DNA of 64,000 nucleotides from Sphaerochaeta halotolerans (GCF_003429665.1 NZ_QUWK01000005.1:124001-188000); one strand, 5' to 3'; positions 28,149 to 37,841 are shown, counted from the stretch's first letter. A program made the numbers and translations. Notes: a model not told the origin generated them from the sequence alone.

Positions 28149-29117
28149 ATGAAGTACAAATCATTAGGAAGAACCGGCATCAAGGTATCAGAGCTCTGCT
28201 TTGGGACCATGTCCTTTGGAGGAAGAGCTGACAAGAATGAATCAGAAAAGATGTACAACATGTGTAGAGAGGCGGGGATCAACTTCTTTGACTGTGCCGA
28301 TGTCTATCAGGAAGGGATAGCAGAGAGCTATCTTGGAGCCTTCATTGCCCAAGAGCGGGACAAGGTTGTCATTACCACCAAGACTTATGGAGCGATGGGA
28401 GATGATGTCAACGAGAAAGGTCTGAATGCGAAACATATCCGCCTTGGGGTGGAGGCAAGCCTGAAACGTCTGAACACCGACTATGTCGATGTATTGTTTC
28501 TCCACCATTTTGATGCAACAGTAGGAGAAGAGGAAACATTGAGAGCTGTTGACCGACTTGTCAGGGAAGGGAAAGTGCTCACGTTAGGTGTCAGCAACTT
28601 TGCAGCCTACCAAGTGGAGAGAATGCTCCATATCAGCAGCCTGCACCAGTTCACCCCTATCTCAGTAATCCAGCCAATGTTCAACATTGCAAAGCGCATG
28701 GCGGAAGTTGAGTTGCTCCCCATGGCTGAAAGTGAAGGTCTTGGGGTCATCACCTACAGTCCACTTGGCGGAGGGCTCCTCACTGGCAGATACAAGAATG
28801 GCTATGCAAATGCTTCCGGTAGGTTGGTTGAAAACCAAAACTACAACAAGCGCTATGGGGGCCAGTTCTACGAGCAGATAGCCCGTGAGTATTCCACACT
28901 CTGCAGCAAGTGGGGTTTGCACGAAGCAACGCTTGCCGTCGCTTGGATAATGGCACACAAGCAGGTTACTGCCCCGATCATTGGAGCGGCGAATACTGAA
29001 CACTTGAAGCAATCCCTGCAGGCTACATCCATCACCATCGATCCTGAGCTTATGAAGGCGATTGATGCAATCAGCCCACCACCTCCTCCAGCGACAGACA
29101 GAAGCGAGGAGCAATAG
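28149..29117 (+). CDS. Aldo/keto reductase
   Basis: 322 residues, a complete NADPH-dependent AKR barrel without iron-sulfur extension. Motifs are LGRTGIKVSELCFGTMSFGG, INFFDCADVYQEG with the catalytic Asp and Tyr, VLFLHHFD, and TLGVSNFAAYQVE. GGGAGG precedes the start. It sits in an operon with the DraG-like gene upstream and the RecQ-like gene downstream. The substrate cannot be told from the sequence. Confidence 0.9.
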   Translation: MKYKSLGRTGIKVSELCFGTMSFGGRADKNESEKMYNMCREAGINFFDCADVYQEGIAESYLGAFIAQERDKVVITTKTYGAMGDDVNEKGLNAKHIRLGVEASLKRLNTDYVDVLFLHHFDATVGEEETLRAVDRLVREGKVLTLGVSNFAAYQVERMLHISSLHQFTPISVIQPMFNIAKRMAEVELLPMAESEGLGVITYSPLGGGLLTGRYKNGYANASGRLVENQNYNKRYGGQFYEQIAREYSTLCSKWGLHEATLAVAWIMAHKQVTAPIIGAANTEHLKQSLQATSITIDPELMKAIDAISPPPPPATDRSEEQ

Positions 29118-29160
29118 GAGCTTTTTGAAGCAAGGTTGCACAGATGCCTCTTTCTTGGGT

Positions 29161-30744
29161 ATGAAAGACGAAATATATACACATTTCCAAGAGGGCCAAA
29201 TCCAACGGCTCCTCCGGGAACGTTTCAGCATCTCTTCCCTCTACCCATTCCAGCAATTGGTCATCCAGCACATCATAGAAGAGGACTGCAAAGAAAATAG
29301 TCACGCAGGGACCGTAGTAGTACTTCCAACCGGTGGAGGCAAGAGCCTCTGCTTCATGCTTCCCTCCCTCCTGGTGGAAGGTATCACGGTCTTGGTCTAT
29401 CCACTGCTCTCCCTCATGCATGACCAGATCAGACGATTGGAGGAAGTCTCCATTCCCTATATCTGTATACAAGGCGGCCAGAGCCATGCAGAGCGAAAGC
29501 TTTTACTTGCAAGGCTTACCGCCGGAAAGGCAAAGATTCTGGTGACCAATGCTGAGTGTCTTTCCCTACCATCTGTCATTACTGTACTATCTCAAGTGAC
29601 TATCAGCCTGTTGGTCCTTGATGAAGCACATACCATCGTGAGCTGGGGGGAGGGCTTTCGACCTGCCCTTGCTGCTGTCGGTTCCATTATCCAATACCTT
29701 CCAGTACGGCAAGTTCTCTGCTTCACTGCAACAGCAGATGAAAGGGTGCTCCTTGGCTTGAACCGTCTGATATTTCCGAACGCCAAGCCACATCTCATTC
29801 ATGCCAGTAGCAACAGGACGAACATCACGTATCATGTCATCAGGACTTTGAGCAAGAATCAGAGTATTGCTGGCTTGTTATGTCAGAAAAATCTCCTACC
29901 CGCCCTTATCTTCTGCAGTACACGAAAGCAGGCTCAGGTCTCAGCTCACCGTCTTCTCTATGCGCTGCCCGACTTACCAGTCCGTTATTACCACGCAGGG
30001 CTCACCAAGGATGAGCGAGGCTATCTGGAAAAATGGTTCAATGACAGTGAATATGGAGTGCTCTTTGCTACGAAAGCCTTCGGGATGGGCATTGACGTGA
30101 AAGGAATTCGATGTGTCATCCACCATGATCTCAGTGAAGATGTACTCTCCTTTTTGCAGGAGAGTGGAAGAGCTGGAAGGGACGGGAAACCAGCGCTTTC
30201 CATCAGCTTGCTTGATGGGAGTGAAACCCCTTCTCCCCTCGCTTCCATCCTATACAGTACTGACTGTTGCTTCCGAAAAGGGCTCTTGGAAGCTATGAAC
30301 GAACCATTTGAGTATTGTGGTGGTTGTGATGTTTGCAACCATGATGTTTCCCTGAAGCGGCAAGGAGAGGAAGCAATACTGAAGTCTGTGCTTGTACATC
30401 CACTCCGCTTCTCACCATCTTCGTTAGCTTCCATGCTTCAGAACACCAAATGCTGGTATTCATATGGAGGAACGCTTTCCTCATGGGGAATGCAGGAAGT
30501 GCAAGAAGCAATCATGCTTTTGATAAAAGAAGGCAAGCTTCACTGTATCACGCGGGCTAAACGTCGACTTTATATAGATTACAAAGTAATACCCACACTC
30601 TTGACAACTCTACATTCATGGCTAAGGCTTACATATGAGAGTGCAAAAGAGAAGGCTGAAGAGAACCGGCCCCAGCTACCCTACCATGCCTCGTCCATTC
30701 CTCCCGGTCAAGGAAATGCAAAGCTCCAAGACGACGCAGGATAA
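29161..30744 (+). CDS. RecQ-like superfamily 2 DNA helicase
   Basis: 527 residues. Helicase motifs are clear: FQQLVIQHI (motif 0), LPTGGGKSLCFMLP (Walker A), LLVLDEAHTIVSWGEGFRP (DEAH box), CFTATAD (III), VLFATKAFGMGIDVKGIRCVIHHD (V) and QESGRAGRDG (VI). A RecQ-type zinc cluster follows (CCF..., CGGCDVC). It unwinds DNA during recombination or repair. The HRDC domain is absent. A TTG at 29125, four bases after an AGGAG at the AKR stop, is an attractive alternative start. Confidence 0.85.
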   Translation: MKDEIYTHFQEGQIQRLLRERFSISSLYPFQQLVIQHIIEEDCKENSHAGTVVVLPTGGGKSLCFMLPSLLVEGITVLVYPLLSLMHDQIRRLEEVSIPYICIQGGQSHAERKLLLARLTAGKAKILVTNAECLSLPSVITVLSQVTISLLVLDEAHTIVSWGEGFRPALAAVGSIIQYLPVRQVLCFTATADERVLLGLNRLIFPNAKPHLIHASSNRTNITYHVIRTLSKNQSIAGLLCQKNLLPALIFCSTRKQAQVSAHRLLYALPDLPVRYYHAGLTKDERGYLEKWFNDSEYGVLFATKAFGMGIDVKGIRCVIHHDLSEDVLSFLQESGRAGRDGKPALSISLLDGSETPSPLASILYSTDCCFRKGLLEAMNEPFEYCGGCDVCNHDVSLKRQGEEAILKSVLVHPLRFSPSSLASMLQNTKCWYSYGGTLSSWGMQEVQEAIMLLIKEGKLHCITRAKRRLYIDYKVIPTLLTTLHSWLRLTYESAKEKAEENRPQLPYHASSIPPGQGNAKLQDDAG

Positions 30745-30769
30745 AAAGCAACAAGGGGAAGAAAACCTC

Positions 30770-31765
30770 TCATGGAAGAAACTCTTCCTCCTGCTGTGAA
30801 AGGGAACGTATTAATTTTGGCAATACAGTGGTGCAACCGGATCGATTCCCTGCCAGTAGACCTAACAACTTCTCTGCCGCCCTTCTGTAGAGCTCTCCGC
30901 TCTGAATAGCAATGCTCGCAATAGGAGCGGGGTATACGCTGAACAGTGGGGATGCATCATACCCTACTTCTGGTAGGGCGGTTTTGATGCGTAGCAAGAG
31001 AGAAAACAAGGCAATATCATTCACCGCTGCAATTCCATCAATAGCATCAGCATCAATGAGGTTCTGTACCTGCCGGGCAACGCCTTCCATGGCATTGGTT
31101 TTCCCAATGGTCGTCGAGAGTACCAAAACATCAGGATAGAGTTCCCTGAACCCAGATAGACGCTGGGCATGGGGAGTAACACTCTCAAGATAGCCGGTGA
31201 TGTATAGAGGTTTCTCAACACCACACTCTGTAAGATACTCTGCCTGCAGGGTTCCCCCGTACCTATTGTCAGTCTTTACACAATTCTGTATCTCTGCGCT
31301 TCCAGATAAGTGGTGGGCAAGAACATAGGGGATGGGGATGGAAGAGAAGAGTGCTTCCTCCGCCTCTGTGTCTACATCATAGGCCAAGATGCCGTCACAG
31401 CGCTTTGCAACAGCTTCCAACTCCTTTTGTGTTCCCACCGTGTAGAACCGCATCTGCCACGAACTTTTTGCCAGTACTTCCTGTACACCTTTGATGGCCC
31501 TGCCGAAGAACCAGTCAAAACTATCCATGTTTCCCCAGTAATAGGGCCTCCCCTCTTTTCTGAATTGGACGAAGGCGATTGTTCCGGTTCCACTCCTTCG
31601 CAATGTGGCAGCTGCACTGTTGGGTTCATAGCCCAACTCCCTAGCAGCTTCCAATACCCGCTCAGCGAGCGACGGAGAGACCTGTCCAGGGTTGTTGTAC
31701 ACACGAGAGACAGTTGCACTACTCACTCCTGCCATCTTAGCGACACTGTCTCTGGTTGCTCCCAT
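30770..31765 (-). CDS. LacI/GalR-family transcriptional repressor
   Basis: 331 residues. The N-terminal helix-turn-helix and hinge are typical (SVAKMAGVSSATVSRVYNNP, then EAARELGYEPNSAAATLRR), followed by a sugar-binding periplasmic-protein-like domain. It is divergent from galK, and a perfect palindrome with a central CG lies on the galK promoter between them. It therefore probably represses galK in response to galactose or a related sugar. GAGGATG lies before the ATG. Confidence 0.9.
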   Translation of the reverse strand: MGATRDSVAKMAGVSSATVSRVYNNPGQVSPSLAERVLEAARELGYEPNSAAATLRRSGTGTIAFVQFRKEGRPYYWGNMDSFDWFFGRAIKGVQEVLAKSSWQMRFYTVGTQKELEAVAKRCDGILAYDVDTEAEEALFSSIPIPYVLAHHLSGSAEIQNCVKTDNRYGGTLQAEYLTECGVEKPLYITGYLESVTPHAQRLSGFRELYPDVLVLSTTIGKTNAMEGVARQVQNLIDADAIDGIAAVNDIALFSLLLRIKTALPEVGYDASPLFSVYPAPIASIAIQSGELYRRAAEKLLGLLAGNRSGCTTVLPKLIRSLSQQEEEFLP

Positions 31766-31783
31766 CGGTCATCCTCTTTTTTG

Positions 31784-31812
31784 TTGACAAATGCTTGATA
31801 CAGGGGTAGTGT
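31784..31812 (+). promoter_or_regulatory. Probable galK promoter
   Basis: A perfect -35 TTGACA at 31784-31789, a 17-bp spacer, and a weak -10 TAGTGT at 31807-31812. It points into galK. Confidence 0.65.
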
Positions 31813-31823
31813 ACACGTGTACA
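31810..31823. promoter_or_regulatory. LacI-family operator palindrome
   Basis: TGTACACGTGTACA is a perfect 14-bp palindrome with a central CG, the form preferred by LacI-family proteins. It overlaps the galK -10 box and lies 45 bp from the divergent repressor start, so binding would block galK transcription. Confidence 0.75.
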
Positions 31824-31862
31824 TTCAAGAATGCAAGTAATACGTACCAAATGGAGAGTACA

Positions 31863-33137
31863 ATGGCCAGAACAGAAATGATACAAAGAGGGTTGCTGCA
31901 TGCACAGTACCAATCTCTCTACGGAAATTCCTACCAGGCTGAAGATATGGATAAAAGGTTTATCAGCCTGGTTGAAGCACATACCAAATTGTTCAAGGAA
32001 CAGGATGTCAGTCTCTTCTCTACCGCTGGAAGGAGTGAACTCGGAGGAAACCATACTGACCACAATCTGGGGAAAGTCATTGCTGCCACCATTAACCTGG
32101 ACACCATCGCCGCAGTAAGCAAGCGTGATGACAACACTGTTGTCTTGACGAGCGAAGGCTATCCTGAGGTCATTGTGCATCTTGATGAGCTTGAAATCAT
32201 TGAAGCAGAGAAAAACACCACCGAGGCACTGGTACGTGGTATTGCTTTTGCGTTCAAGCAACGTGGGCTTGCAATTGGCGGTTGGCAGGCCAACACCACC
32301 AGCCGGGTACTCAAAGGTTCGGGTCTCTCCTCCTCTGCCGCAGTAGAAGTGTTGTGTGGAACCATTTTCAACCACCTCTACAATAAGAATGCACTCTCCC
32401 CTGTTGATCTTGCGATCATCGGGAAGTTCAGCGAAAACAACTACTTCGGCAAGCCTTCCGGTTTGATGGACCAGATGGCGTGCGCCTATGGTGGGATCAT
32501 AGGGATTGATTTTGCTGATGAGGAAAACCCTAAGATTGAACCGGTGCAATACTCCTTCAGTGAACATGGCTACCAGCTGGTTATTGTGGACACTGGGGGA
32601 AACCATGCAGACCTGACCCCCGAGTATGCTGCTGTTCCCAAGGAGATGAGGGAAGTTGCCGCTCACTTTGGGGCAAAGCACCTCAGGGAGATTGATGAGA
32701 CAACCTTCGCCTCTCAGCTTCCCCTTCTCAGAAAGACACTTCAGAATGACAGGGCGCTGCTCCGCTCCATTCACTTCTTCGAAGAAAACAAACGAGTTAC
32801 CAATATGCTCAAAGCCCTGGAGAACCAAAACATTGAGGCATATCTGAAGGAAGTCAGATCCAGTGGGGAGAGCTCCTTTTGCTTCCTGCAGAACCTCTAC
32901 CCCTCCTGCTTCCCCCAGGAACAGGGTCTGAGCCTGGCTATTGCCATGACCAAAATGCTCCTAGGAAGTGAAACAACTGTACGCGTCCACGGAGGAGGTT
33001 TTGCAGGAACTATCCAAGCCTATATTCCCCTGGACAAGTATGTGTTCTACAAACAAGCGATGGAGGCGGTCTTCTCAAAGGGAAGTGTTACTCCCATCAC
33101 GGTACGACAGAGAGAAAGTTGTTGTATTGCTGAGTAG
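31863..33137 (+). CDS. galK: Galactokinase
   Basis: 424 residues from the ATG at 31863, which is preceded by GGAG. GHMP-kinase motifs: GRSELGGNHTDHN (sugar-binding), LKGSGLSSSAAVEVL (ATP loop) and VHGGGFAGTIQAYI (motif 3). It phosphorylates galactose to galactose-1-phosphate at the start of the Leloir pathway. GGNHTDHN replaces the more usual GEHTDYN, a variant form of the motif. No galT or galE is nearby. Confidence 0.9.
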   Translation: MARTEMIQRGLLHAQYQSLYGNSYQAEDMDKRFISLVEAHTKLFKEQDVSLFSTAGRSELGGNHTDHNLGKVIAATINLDTIAAVSKRDDNTVVLTSEGYPEVIVHLDELEIIEAEKNTTEALVRGIAFAFKQRGLAIGGWQANTTSRVLKGSGLSSSAAVEVLCGTIFNHLYNKNALSPVDLAIIGKFSENNYFGKPSGLMDQMACAYGGIIGIDFADEENPKIEPVQYSFSEHGYQLVIVDTGGNHADLTPEYAAVPKEMREVAAHFGAKHLREIDETTFASQLPLLRKTLQNDRALLRSIHFFEENKRVTNMLKALENQNIEAYLKEVRSSGESSFCFLQNLYPSCFPQEQGLSLAIAMTKMLLGSETTVRVHGGGFAGTIQAYIPLDKYVFYKQAMEAVFSKGSVTPITVRQRESCCIAE

Positions 33138-33153
33138 AAAGTGAAAAACTTCC

Positions 33154-34422
33154 CTACTCAAACAACTCCCGATACTCCTTCCCTACCTGCTTGAAGGAAG
33201 TCTCTTTATCCAGGAGTTGCTTCAAGTTCTCTGGAATAGGTATCTCTGTATTAATCAGTGGTTCTACCACCTGCTCAAACTTCGCGGGGTGGGCAGTAGA
33301 GACAACAATGGTGGGTTTGCCACTGAACTGGTCTCTTCTTACGCGTTCTCCTGTAGCTGTATGGGGACACATGATATACCCTGACTCGTCATACACTTCC
33401 TTGATCGTCTTCTTGATAGTCTCGTCATCCACTGACCAAGCACTCACCATCTTTCGCATGGTATCGATATCTGGATACAGATCGAAGAGCCGCTCCATGT
33501 TGCTCGGAGCACCAACATCCATCGCATTAGCCAAGGTAGCTACAGAGGGACGTTTTTCATAGTTGCCTGAGAAAAGATAGTCAGGAATTGTCTTGTTCTC
33601 ATTTACTGAGAGTGCAATCCTTTCAATGGGAGCACCCATACTCAGTGCCCAGTAGGCACCACAACTGTTGCCCACGTTTCCGCTGGGAATGATGAATGTT
33701 GGTTTCTTCCCTATAGCCTGGTAGTAGAGATGGGATGCATAGACATAGTAAACACTCTGGGGAAGCAGTCTTCCGAGGTTAATGCTGTTTGCGCTACTGA
33801 GTCCCCACTTGGTGGCAATCTCCTGATCCATGAACGCATCCTTGACCATCTTCTGACAGTCATCAAAATTGCCATCGACCTCATAGGCCTCAATGTTGCC
33901 ACCCCAACATGTGAGCTGGGTCTGCTGACGCTTGCTCACCCTACCCTTGGGAAAGAGCACCTTTACATCAATACCCTTCCGCCCTGCAAAAGCGGCTGCC
34001 ACTGCCCCACCGGTATCGCCACTGGTTGCAACCAGGATGGTTAGGTTCCGACTTTGCTTCTCCAGGATCTTCTCCATACTTGCAGCAAGGAAGCGCGCAC
34101 CGAAGTCCTTGAACGCAGCGGTGGGACCATGATAGAGCTCGAGAACCATCTCTTCCCCTTTTAGGGGAACCAAGGGAACCGGGAAATTGAACGCATCCAT
34201 GCAAATCTGGGCAAGGTCATCTTTCAGAGGATCATCCTCAAAGAAAGGAGCGAGCACTTCATAGGCTAATTCCGGGTACGAGGAGATCTCATGCACATTC
34301 AGATGGGAAAGAGAGGGAAATGACTCGGGAACATAGAGTCCACCATCGGGTGCAAGCCCTTGCAGAATCGCCTCGCTGGCACTCACCTTTGGAGCTTTCT
34401 TCCGTGTTGATACAAACTTCAT
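33154..34422 (-). CDS. thrC: Threonine synthase
   Basis: 422 residues. PLP enzyme converting O-phosphohomoserine to threonine. The pyridoxal lysine is in HGPTAAFKDFG; SGDTGGAVAAAF and PSGNVGNSCGAYW are the phosphate-binding and domain-core motifs. AGGAGG before the ATG. It follows thrA by 12 bp, forming a thrA-thrC operon. No thrB (homoserine kinase) is in the window. It converges on galK with a 16-bp gap and no obvious terminator. Confidence 0.95.
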   Translation of the reverse strand: MKFVSTRKKAPKVSASEAILQGLAPDGGLYVPESFPSLSHLNVHEISSYPELAYEVLAPFFEDDPLKDDLAQICMDAFNFPVPLVPLKGEEMVLELYHGPTAAFKDFGARFLAASMEKILEKQSRNLTILVATSGDTGGAVAAAFAGRKGIDVKVLFPKGRVSKRQQTQLTCWGGNIEAYEVDGNFDDCQKMVKDAFMDQEIATKWGLSSANSINLGRLLPQSVYYVYASHLYYQAIGKKPTFIIPSGNVGNSCGAYWALSMGAPIERIALSVNENKTIPDYLFSGNYEKRPSVATLANAMDVGAPSNMERLFDLYPDIDTMRKMVSAWSVDDETIKKTIKEVYDESGYIMCPHTATGERVRRDQFSGKPTIVVSTAHPAKFEQVVEPLINTEIPIPENLKQLLDKETSFKQVGKEYRELFE

Positions 34423-34434
34423 CGCTACGTCCTC

Positions 34435-36807
34435 CTAAATCCTGGCCCCAAGATAGGCTGCCAATCGAAGAATATCAGAGAATACACCACCGGCAGTGAC
34501 TTCCCTTCCTGCTCCCGGTCCCTTGATCACCAGAGGCTGGCTCAAGTATCTGTCGGTGGTAAAACAGATCACATTGTCCGTTCCACTTGCCTGGGCAAAT
34601 GGATGGTCGCTTGCATAGCTCTTCAGGGAAGCACTACAGTTGCCCCTCTCATCAACAATCCCTACATAACGGAGTTTCTCTCCCTTTGCTACTGCCTCTT
34701 TGTAGGCAGCTTCTATGACTGGATCGATTGCTTCCAATCTTTCCATGAACTCACTTGGTGAGCAACCATCCAAAGACTCAGGAACCAGACTTTGAATGGG
34801 GATGTCTTCCACTTCCAGGGAATATCCCAACTCCCTGGCAAGAATGACCGTCTTCCGGCCTACATCCATACCTGAAAGGTCATCTCTCGGATCTGGTTCA
34901 GTATACCCCATCTCCTTTGCCTGTCTCACCAGTGCACTAAAGGGAACACTTCCATCATAGCTGGAGAAGAGCCAGGCAAGGGTACCACTGACTATCCCCT
35001 CGATGCGGTGTACGGTATCTCCTGTCTGGACCAAGTCTTTCAAGGTCCAGATAATGGGAAGGCCGGCACCGACGGTGGTCTCATAGAGAAACCGCTTTCC
35101 AGTACGCATGGAAGTCTCCAGCAACCTCTGGTAGTACTCCATGGGAGCCGTCCCTGCCTTCTTGTTCGGGGTAATGACATGGATCCCTGACTCCAACCAA
35201 GATACATACTGCTCAGCAAGCTGGCTGCTGGTAGTACAGTCTATGATCAGGGAGTGCGGGAAATACGTTGCACCTATGTGGCGGGTAAAGAGGTCCTGGT
35301 CCAGTTCTACAGCCTCATTCTCAAAGCGTTCCTTCCAGTCCCCTGGGTCAATTCCATCTTGGTCCAGCAACATTTTTCTTGAGTTGGCAATACCTCGAAT
35401 ATGGATATCGAGCCCAAACTGTTCTTTCAGCCTAATGGTCTCCTTGGAGATCTGTTGCAACAACGTACCACCGATATTCCCTGGTCCAAGCAAACCAACT
35501 GAAATAGCACGCTTGGAGAGAAAGAACCGTGCATGCAATGCCCTGAGTGCCTTCTTACTGTCACTACCCTTGATTACTGCACTGATGTTTGTCTCGCTGG
35601 ACCCCTGGGCAATGGCAATGACATTAACCCCAGCCTTTCCCAAGGATGAGAAGAACTTGCCGGCAACTCCCGCCTGACCTGTCATCTGCTGCCCTACTGC
35701 TGCAAGGACTGCGAGTCCAGTCTCTGCTTCAATGCTCTGGATGGAGGCAGCCTCAAGCTCAGGAGCGAACTCCTTCTTTGCGGTAGCGCAGGCGCGCTCT
35801 GCCTCATGCTCGGGAACAGCGAAACAGATGGAGTACTCACTGGAAGCCTGGCTGATAAGCACAACAGAAATAGAAGCTTTTCTCATAGCTGAGAAGAGCC
35901 GGCTCGCGATGCCGATGACACCACTCATGCCAGCTCCTTCCACATTTATTAATGCAATGTCATGGATGATGGAAAAGCCCTTCACCCTATTCGGTTCTAT
36001 CTGGTCTCCGTGCTTGCTGATGATAGTCCCTGGATCCTGCTCCTCTTTCCAACAGCGAAGTTGCACATCCAAGGAGGCTGCAATGGCAGGAACGAGTGCA
36101 TGGGAGTGAATGATGGGAGCACCGAAGAAGCTGAGCTCGGTTGCCTCTGCATAGGAAAGAGAGCGGATGACCAAAGCAGAAGGGACTTCTCTATGGTCAG
36201 CATTATGAAGCAAGGAGCTGTTGTTCCAGAAGGTAACCCCAACTGCTCCAAGCTGGGCAGCAAGGGAGGCTGCAGCATACTCGCTTTGTCCGTCCTTTAC
36301 AGCTCCATACACAAACAGTACTGCTTCCTCAACACTGTGTTTCTTCTGGGAATCGGCATACCCAAGGAGATTGGAAGAAAGGTCATGCAAATTGGCCCAA
36401 TGGCAGGCAATGTCAGCAACCCAACTATCACAGAGTGCCCCTGCGTAGCGTTTTGCACCCTCGCTGATCTCCTGAACCAACCAGATTGAGCGAAGGATGT
36501 CTTCCATGTCTGCAAACCCTTGCTTGATTCTATCCAGGACTTTGGTACCGGCAGGTACTGCAAGCAAATCTTCAACCAAGGCGGTCCAACGGGTAAAGCG
36601 TTGTTCCTGCATAGACCAAAGTCGTTCGTCACGTTGCATAGCTACGTGTAAAAGGTTATTGAGTTCCAAATTTACATCTGTAAATGGGGCAAGAACCACC
36701 ACTTGGTGTGCCTCTCCGGAGGATTGAAGAATACGGATGAGCTTTTCCAAACCATCCTGTGAAACAAGATTAATGCTTTCTACTGCGTGTACCCGTATGT
36801 CATTCAT
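34435..36807 (-). CDS. thrA: ThrA-type protein: homoserine dehydrogenase with degenerate aspartokinase domain
   Basis: 790 residues, start at 36807 with GGAGG upstream. The HSD part (~430-790) is intact: SVGLLGPGNIGGTLLQQI (NAD(P) loop), HVITPNKKAG, TTVGAGLPIIWTLKDL and PDPRDDLSGMDVGRKTVILARE with the catalytic Lys. Two ACT domains (~280-420) are recognisable (SGVIGIASRLFSAMRKASISVVLISQASSEYSI). The N-terminal ~250 residues align with aspartokinase in outline (YAEATELSFFGAPIIHSHAL), but the KFGGTS start, the GRNGSDYSA motif (here KDGQSEYAA, ~171) and TDVDGVYT (here NNSSLLHN, ~195) are lost. It should make homoserine; aspartate phosphorylation must come from another enzyme. Confidence 0.93.
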   Translation of the reverse strand: MNDIRVHAVESINLVSQDGLEKLIRILQSSGEAHQVVVLAPFTDVNLELNNLLHVAMQRDERLWSMQEQRFTRWTALVEDLLAVPAGTKVLDRIKQGFADMEDILRSIWLVQEISEGAKRYAGALCDSWVADIACHWANLHDLSSNLLGYADSQKKHSVEEAVLFVYGAVKDGQSEYAAASLAAQLGAVGVTFWNNSSLLHNADHREVPSALVIRSLSYAEATELSFFGAPIIHSHALVPAIAASLDVQLRCWKEEQDPGTIISKHGDQIEPNRVKGFSIIHDIALINVEGAGMSGVIGIASRLFSAMRKASISVVLISQASSEYSICFAVPEHEAERACATAKKEFAPELEAASIQSIEAETGLAVLAAVGQQMTGQAGVAGKFFSSLGKAGVNVIAIAQGSSETNISAVIKGSDSKKALRALHARFFLSKRAISVGLLGPGNIGGTLLQQISKETIRLKEQFGLDIHIRGIANSRKMLLDQDGIDPGDWKERFENEAVELDQDLFTRHIGATYFPHSLIIDCTTSSQLAEQYVSWLESGIHVITPNKKAGTAPMEYYQRLLETSMRTGKRFLYETTVGAGLPIIWTLKDLVQTGDTVHRIEGIVSGTLAWLFSSYDGSVPFSALVRQAKEMGYTEPDPRDDLSGMDVGRKTVILARELGYSLEVEDIPIQSLVPESLDGCSPSEFMERLEAIDPVIEAAYKEAVAKGEKLRYVGIVDERGNCSASLKSYASDHPFAQASGTDNVICFTTDRYLSQPLVIKGPGAGREVTAGGVFSDILRLAAYLGARI

Positions 36808-36876
36808 CAGCACCCCCTCCGAGAAAAGTTCAACATAGTGAACAAAACACTGAAAATATGTCTTGCATGATTACAC

Positions 36877-36901
36877 AAAAAGAGCCCAACGTTGGGCTCT
36901 T
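36877..36901 (-). terminator. Terminator of rpmB
   Basis: A perfect 22-bp palindrome (36880-36901, AAGAGCCCAACGTTGGGCTC and its end) followed on the minus strand by TTTTTG. It lies just downstream of rpmB and upstream of thrA. Confidence 0.85.
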
Positions 36902-36927
36902 CTGGTAATCGAGATGACGTATGTAAA

Positions 36928-37158
36928 TTATACGAGCTTCTCGATCTTACCGCTCCGCAAGCAACGTGTGCATACTTTAATGGTACGGGGAGTCCCCTTG
37001 ACCAAAGTCTTTACAGACACGATGTTGGGGCGGAATACGCGCTTTGTGGTAACACCAATGTGCTGACCAACACCGCCATGCTTCTTGGCTTGTCCTTTTC
37101 TCGGAACATTATTTCCGGCAACCGTTCCTTTTCCGCAAATCTCACATCTACGAGCCAT
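36928..37158 (-). CDS. rpmB: 50S ribosomal protein L28
   Basis: 76 residues from the ATG at 37158 (MARRCEICGKG), preceded by AAGGTGG. A zinc-binding type L28: CEIC near the start and CTRCLRSGKI near the end supply four cysteines. It has the conserved KTKRVFRPN-like core (TTKRVFRPNI). It is part of the large ribosomal subunit. Monocistronic, with its own terminator. Confidence 0.95.
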   Translation of the reverse strand: MARRCEICGKGTVAGNNVPRKGQAKKHGGVGQHIGVTTKRVFRPNIVSVKTLVKGTPRTIKVCTRCLRSGKIEKLV

Positions 37159-37394
37159 AGCTATATCCACCTTATCCTTAATAATTCATTCGTTGGCCGA
37201 ATCAGGGCCTGTTGAAATCACACATCACCTTGTCCAGGCAAGCCCTTGCCCGTGAGCAGTAGTACAAGGGTGTCGTACAAATAGACTTCAACCTTAGCCA
37301 AATTACCAGATAACAGCTTTTGTGTAAAGACAAAGGCATCATCTTTTCTGTTTTTTCCCTTGCTGAGGCCTATCTCCTTCAGTATGCTACACCC

Positions 37395-37841
37395 ATGGAG
37401 AACTATTACATCCTTCGATTAGGCAAAGAGCTGAGAAGAAACCTGAAACTATTCAGGGACGGTTTGTACAAACAGTATGGGGAACCAAGTTTGCTTACCC
37501 TGGAAGCATGCATTATTCTAGGCCCGGTTGACAAGCAGGACACCCTGCCTTTTGTCGACTGCCCACCGCTACCGCTTACCACACTCGATACAACATCTTA
37601 CAAAAATGGACATCTACATCTCCCAATACCAGGTACGCCGTTTGCCCAAATTCGGAAGCAATTAGGAACAGACTATCCTTATGACGGTGTATATCTAGGA
37701 GAGATAGAGACTACTCTCTCTGTTGACCCGATCATCATCAAGGATCTATCGCTTGCCATGCTTTCAATCCAGAGAGAGGGAGCACTCATCACTTGGAATG
37801 TTTCTTTAGAAAAGCATCTCGACTCGGGCAGACATCACTGA
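37395..37841 (+). CDS. Hypothetical protein
   Basis: 148 residues, no signal peptide or membrane segment. The start at 37395 (MENYYILRLGKEL) is the first ATG; no clear ribosome site is seen. The sequence is a mix of predicted strands and helices with a GHLHLPIPGTPFAQ stretch. I do not recognise a family. The 3' end overlaps convergent nth by 53 bp, which is unusually long for this window. The 37171-37394 gap before it holds only the rpmB promoter region and a GGCAAG-CC-CTTGCC palindrome. Confidence 0.5.
   Translation: MENYYILRLGKELRRNLKLFRDGLYKQYGEPSLLTLEACIILGPVDKQDTLPFVDCPPLPLTTLDTTSYKNGHLHLPIPGTPFAQIRKQLGTDYPYDGVYLGEIETTLSVDPIIIKDLSLAMLSIQREGALITWNVSLEKHLDSGRHH

Noticed and set aside
34435-36807. 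Frameshift in thrA explaining the missing kinase motifs
   Set aside because: The frame is continuous through the kinase region and the intervening fold elements align in order, so substitution rather than frameshift is the simpler reading.
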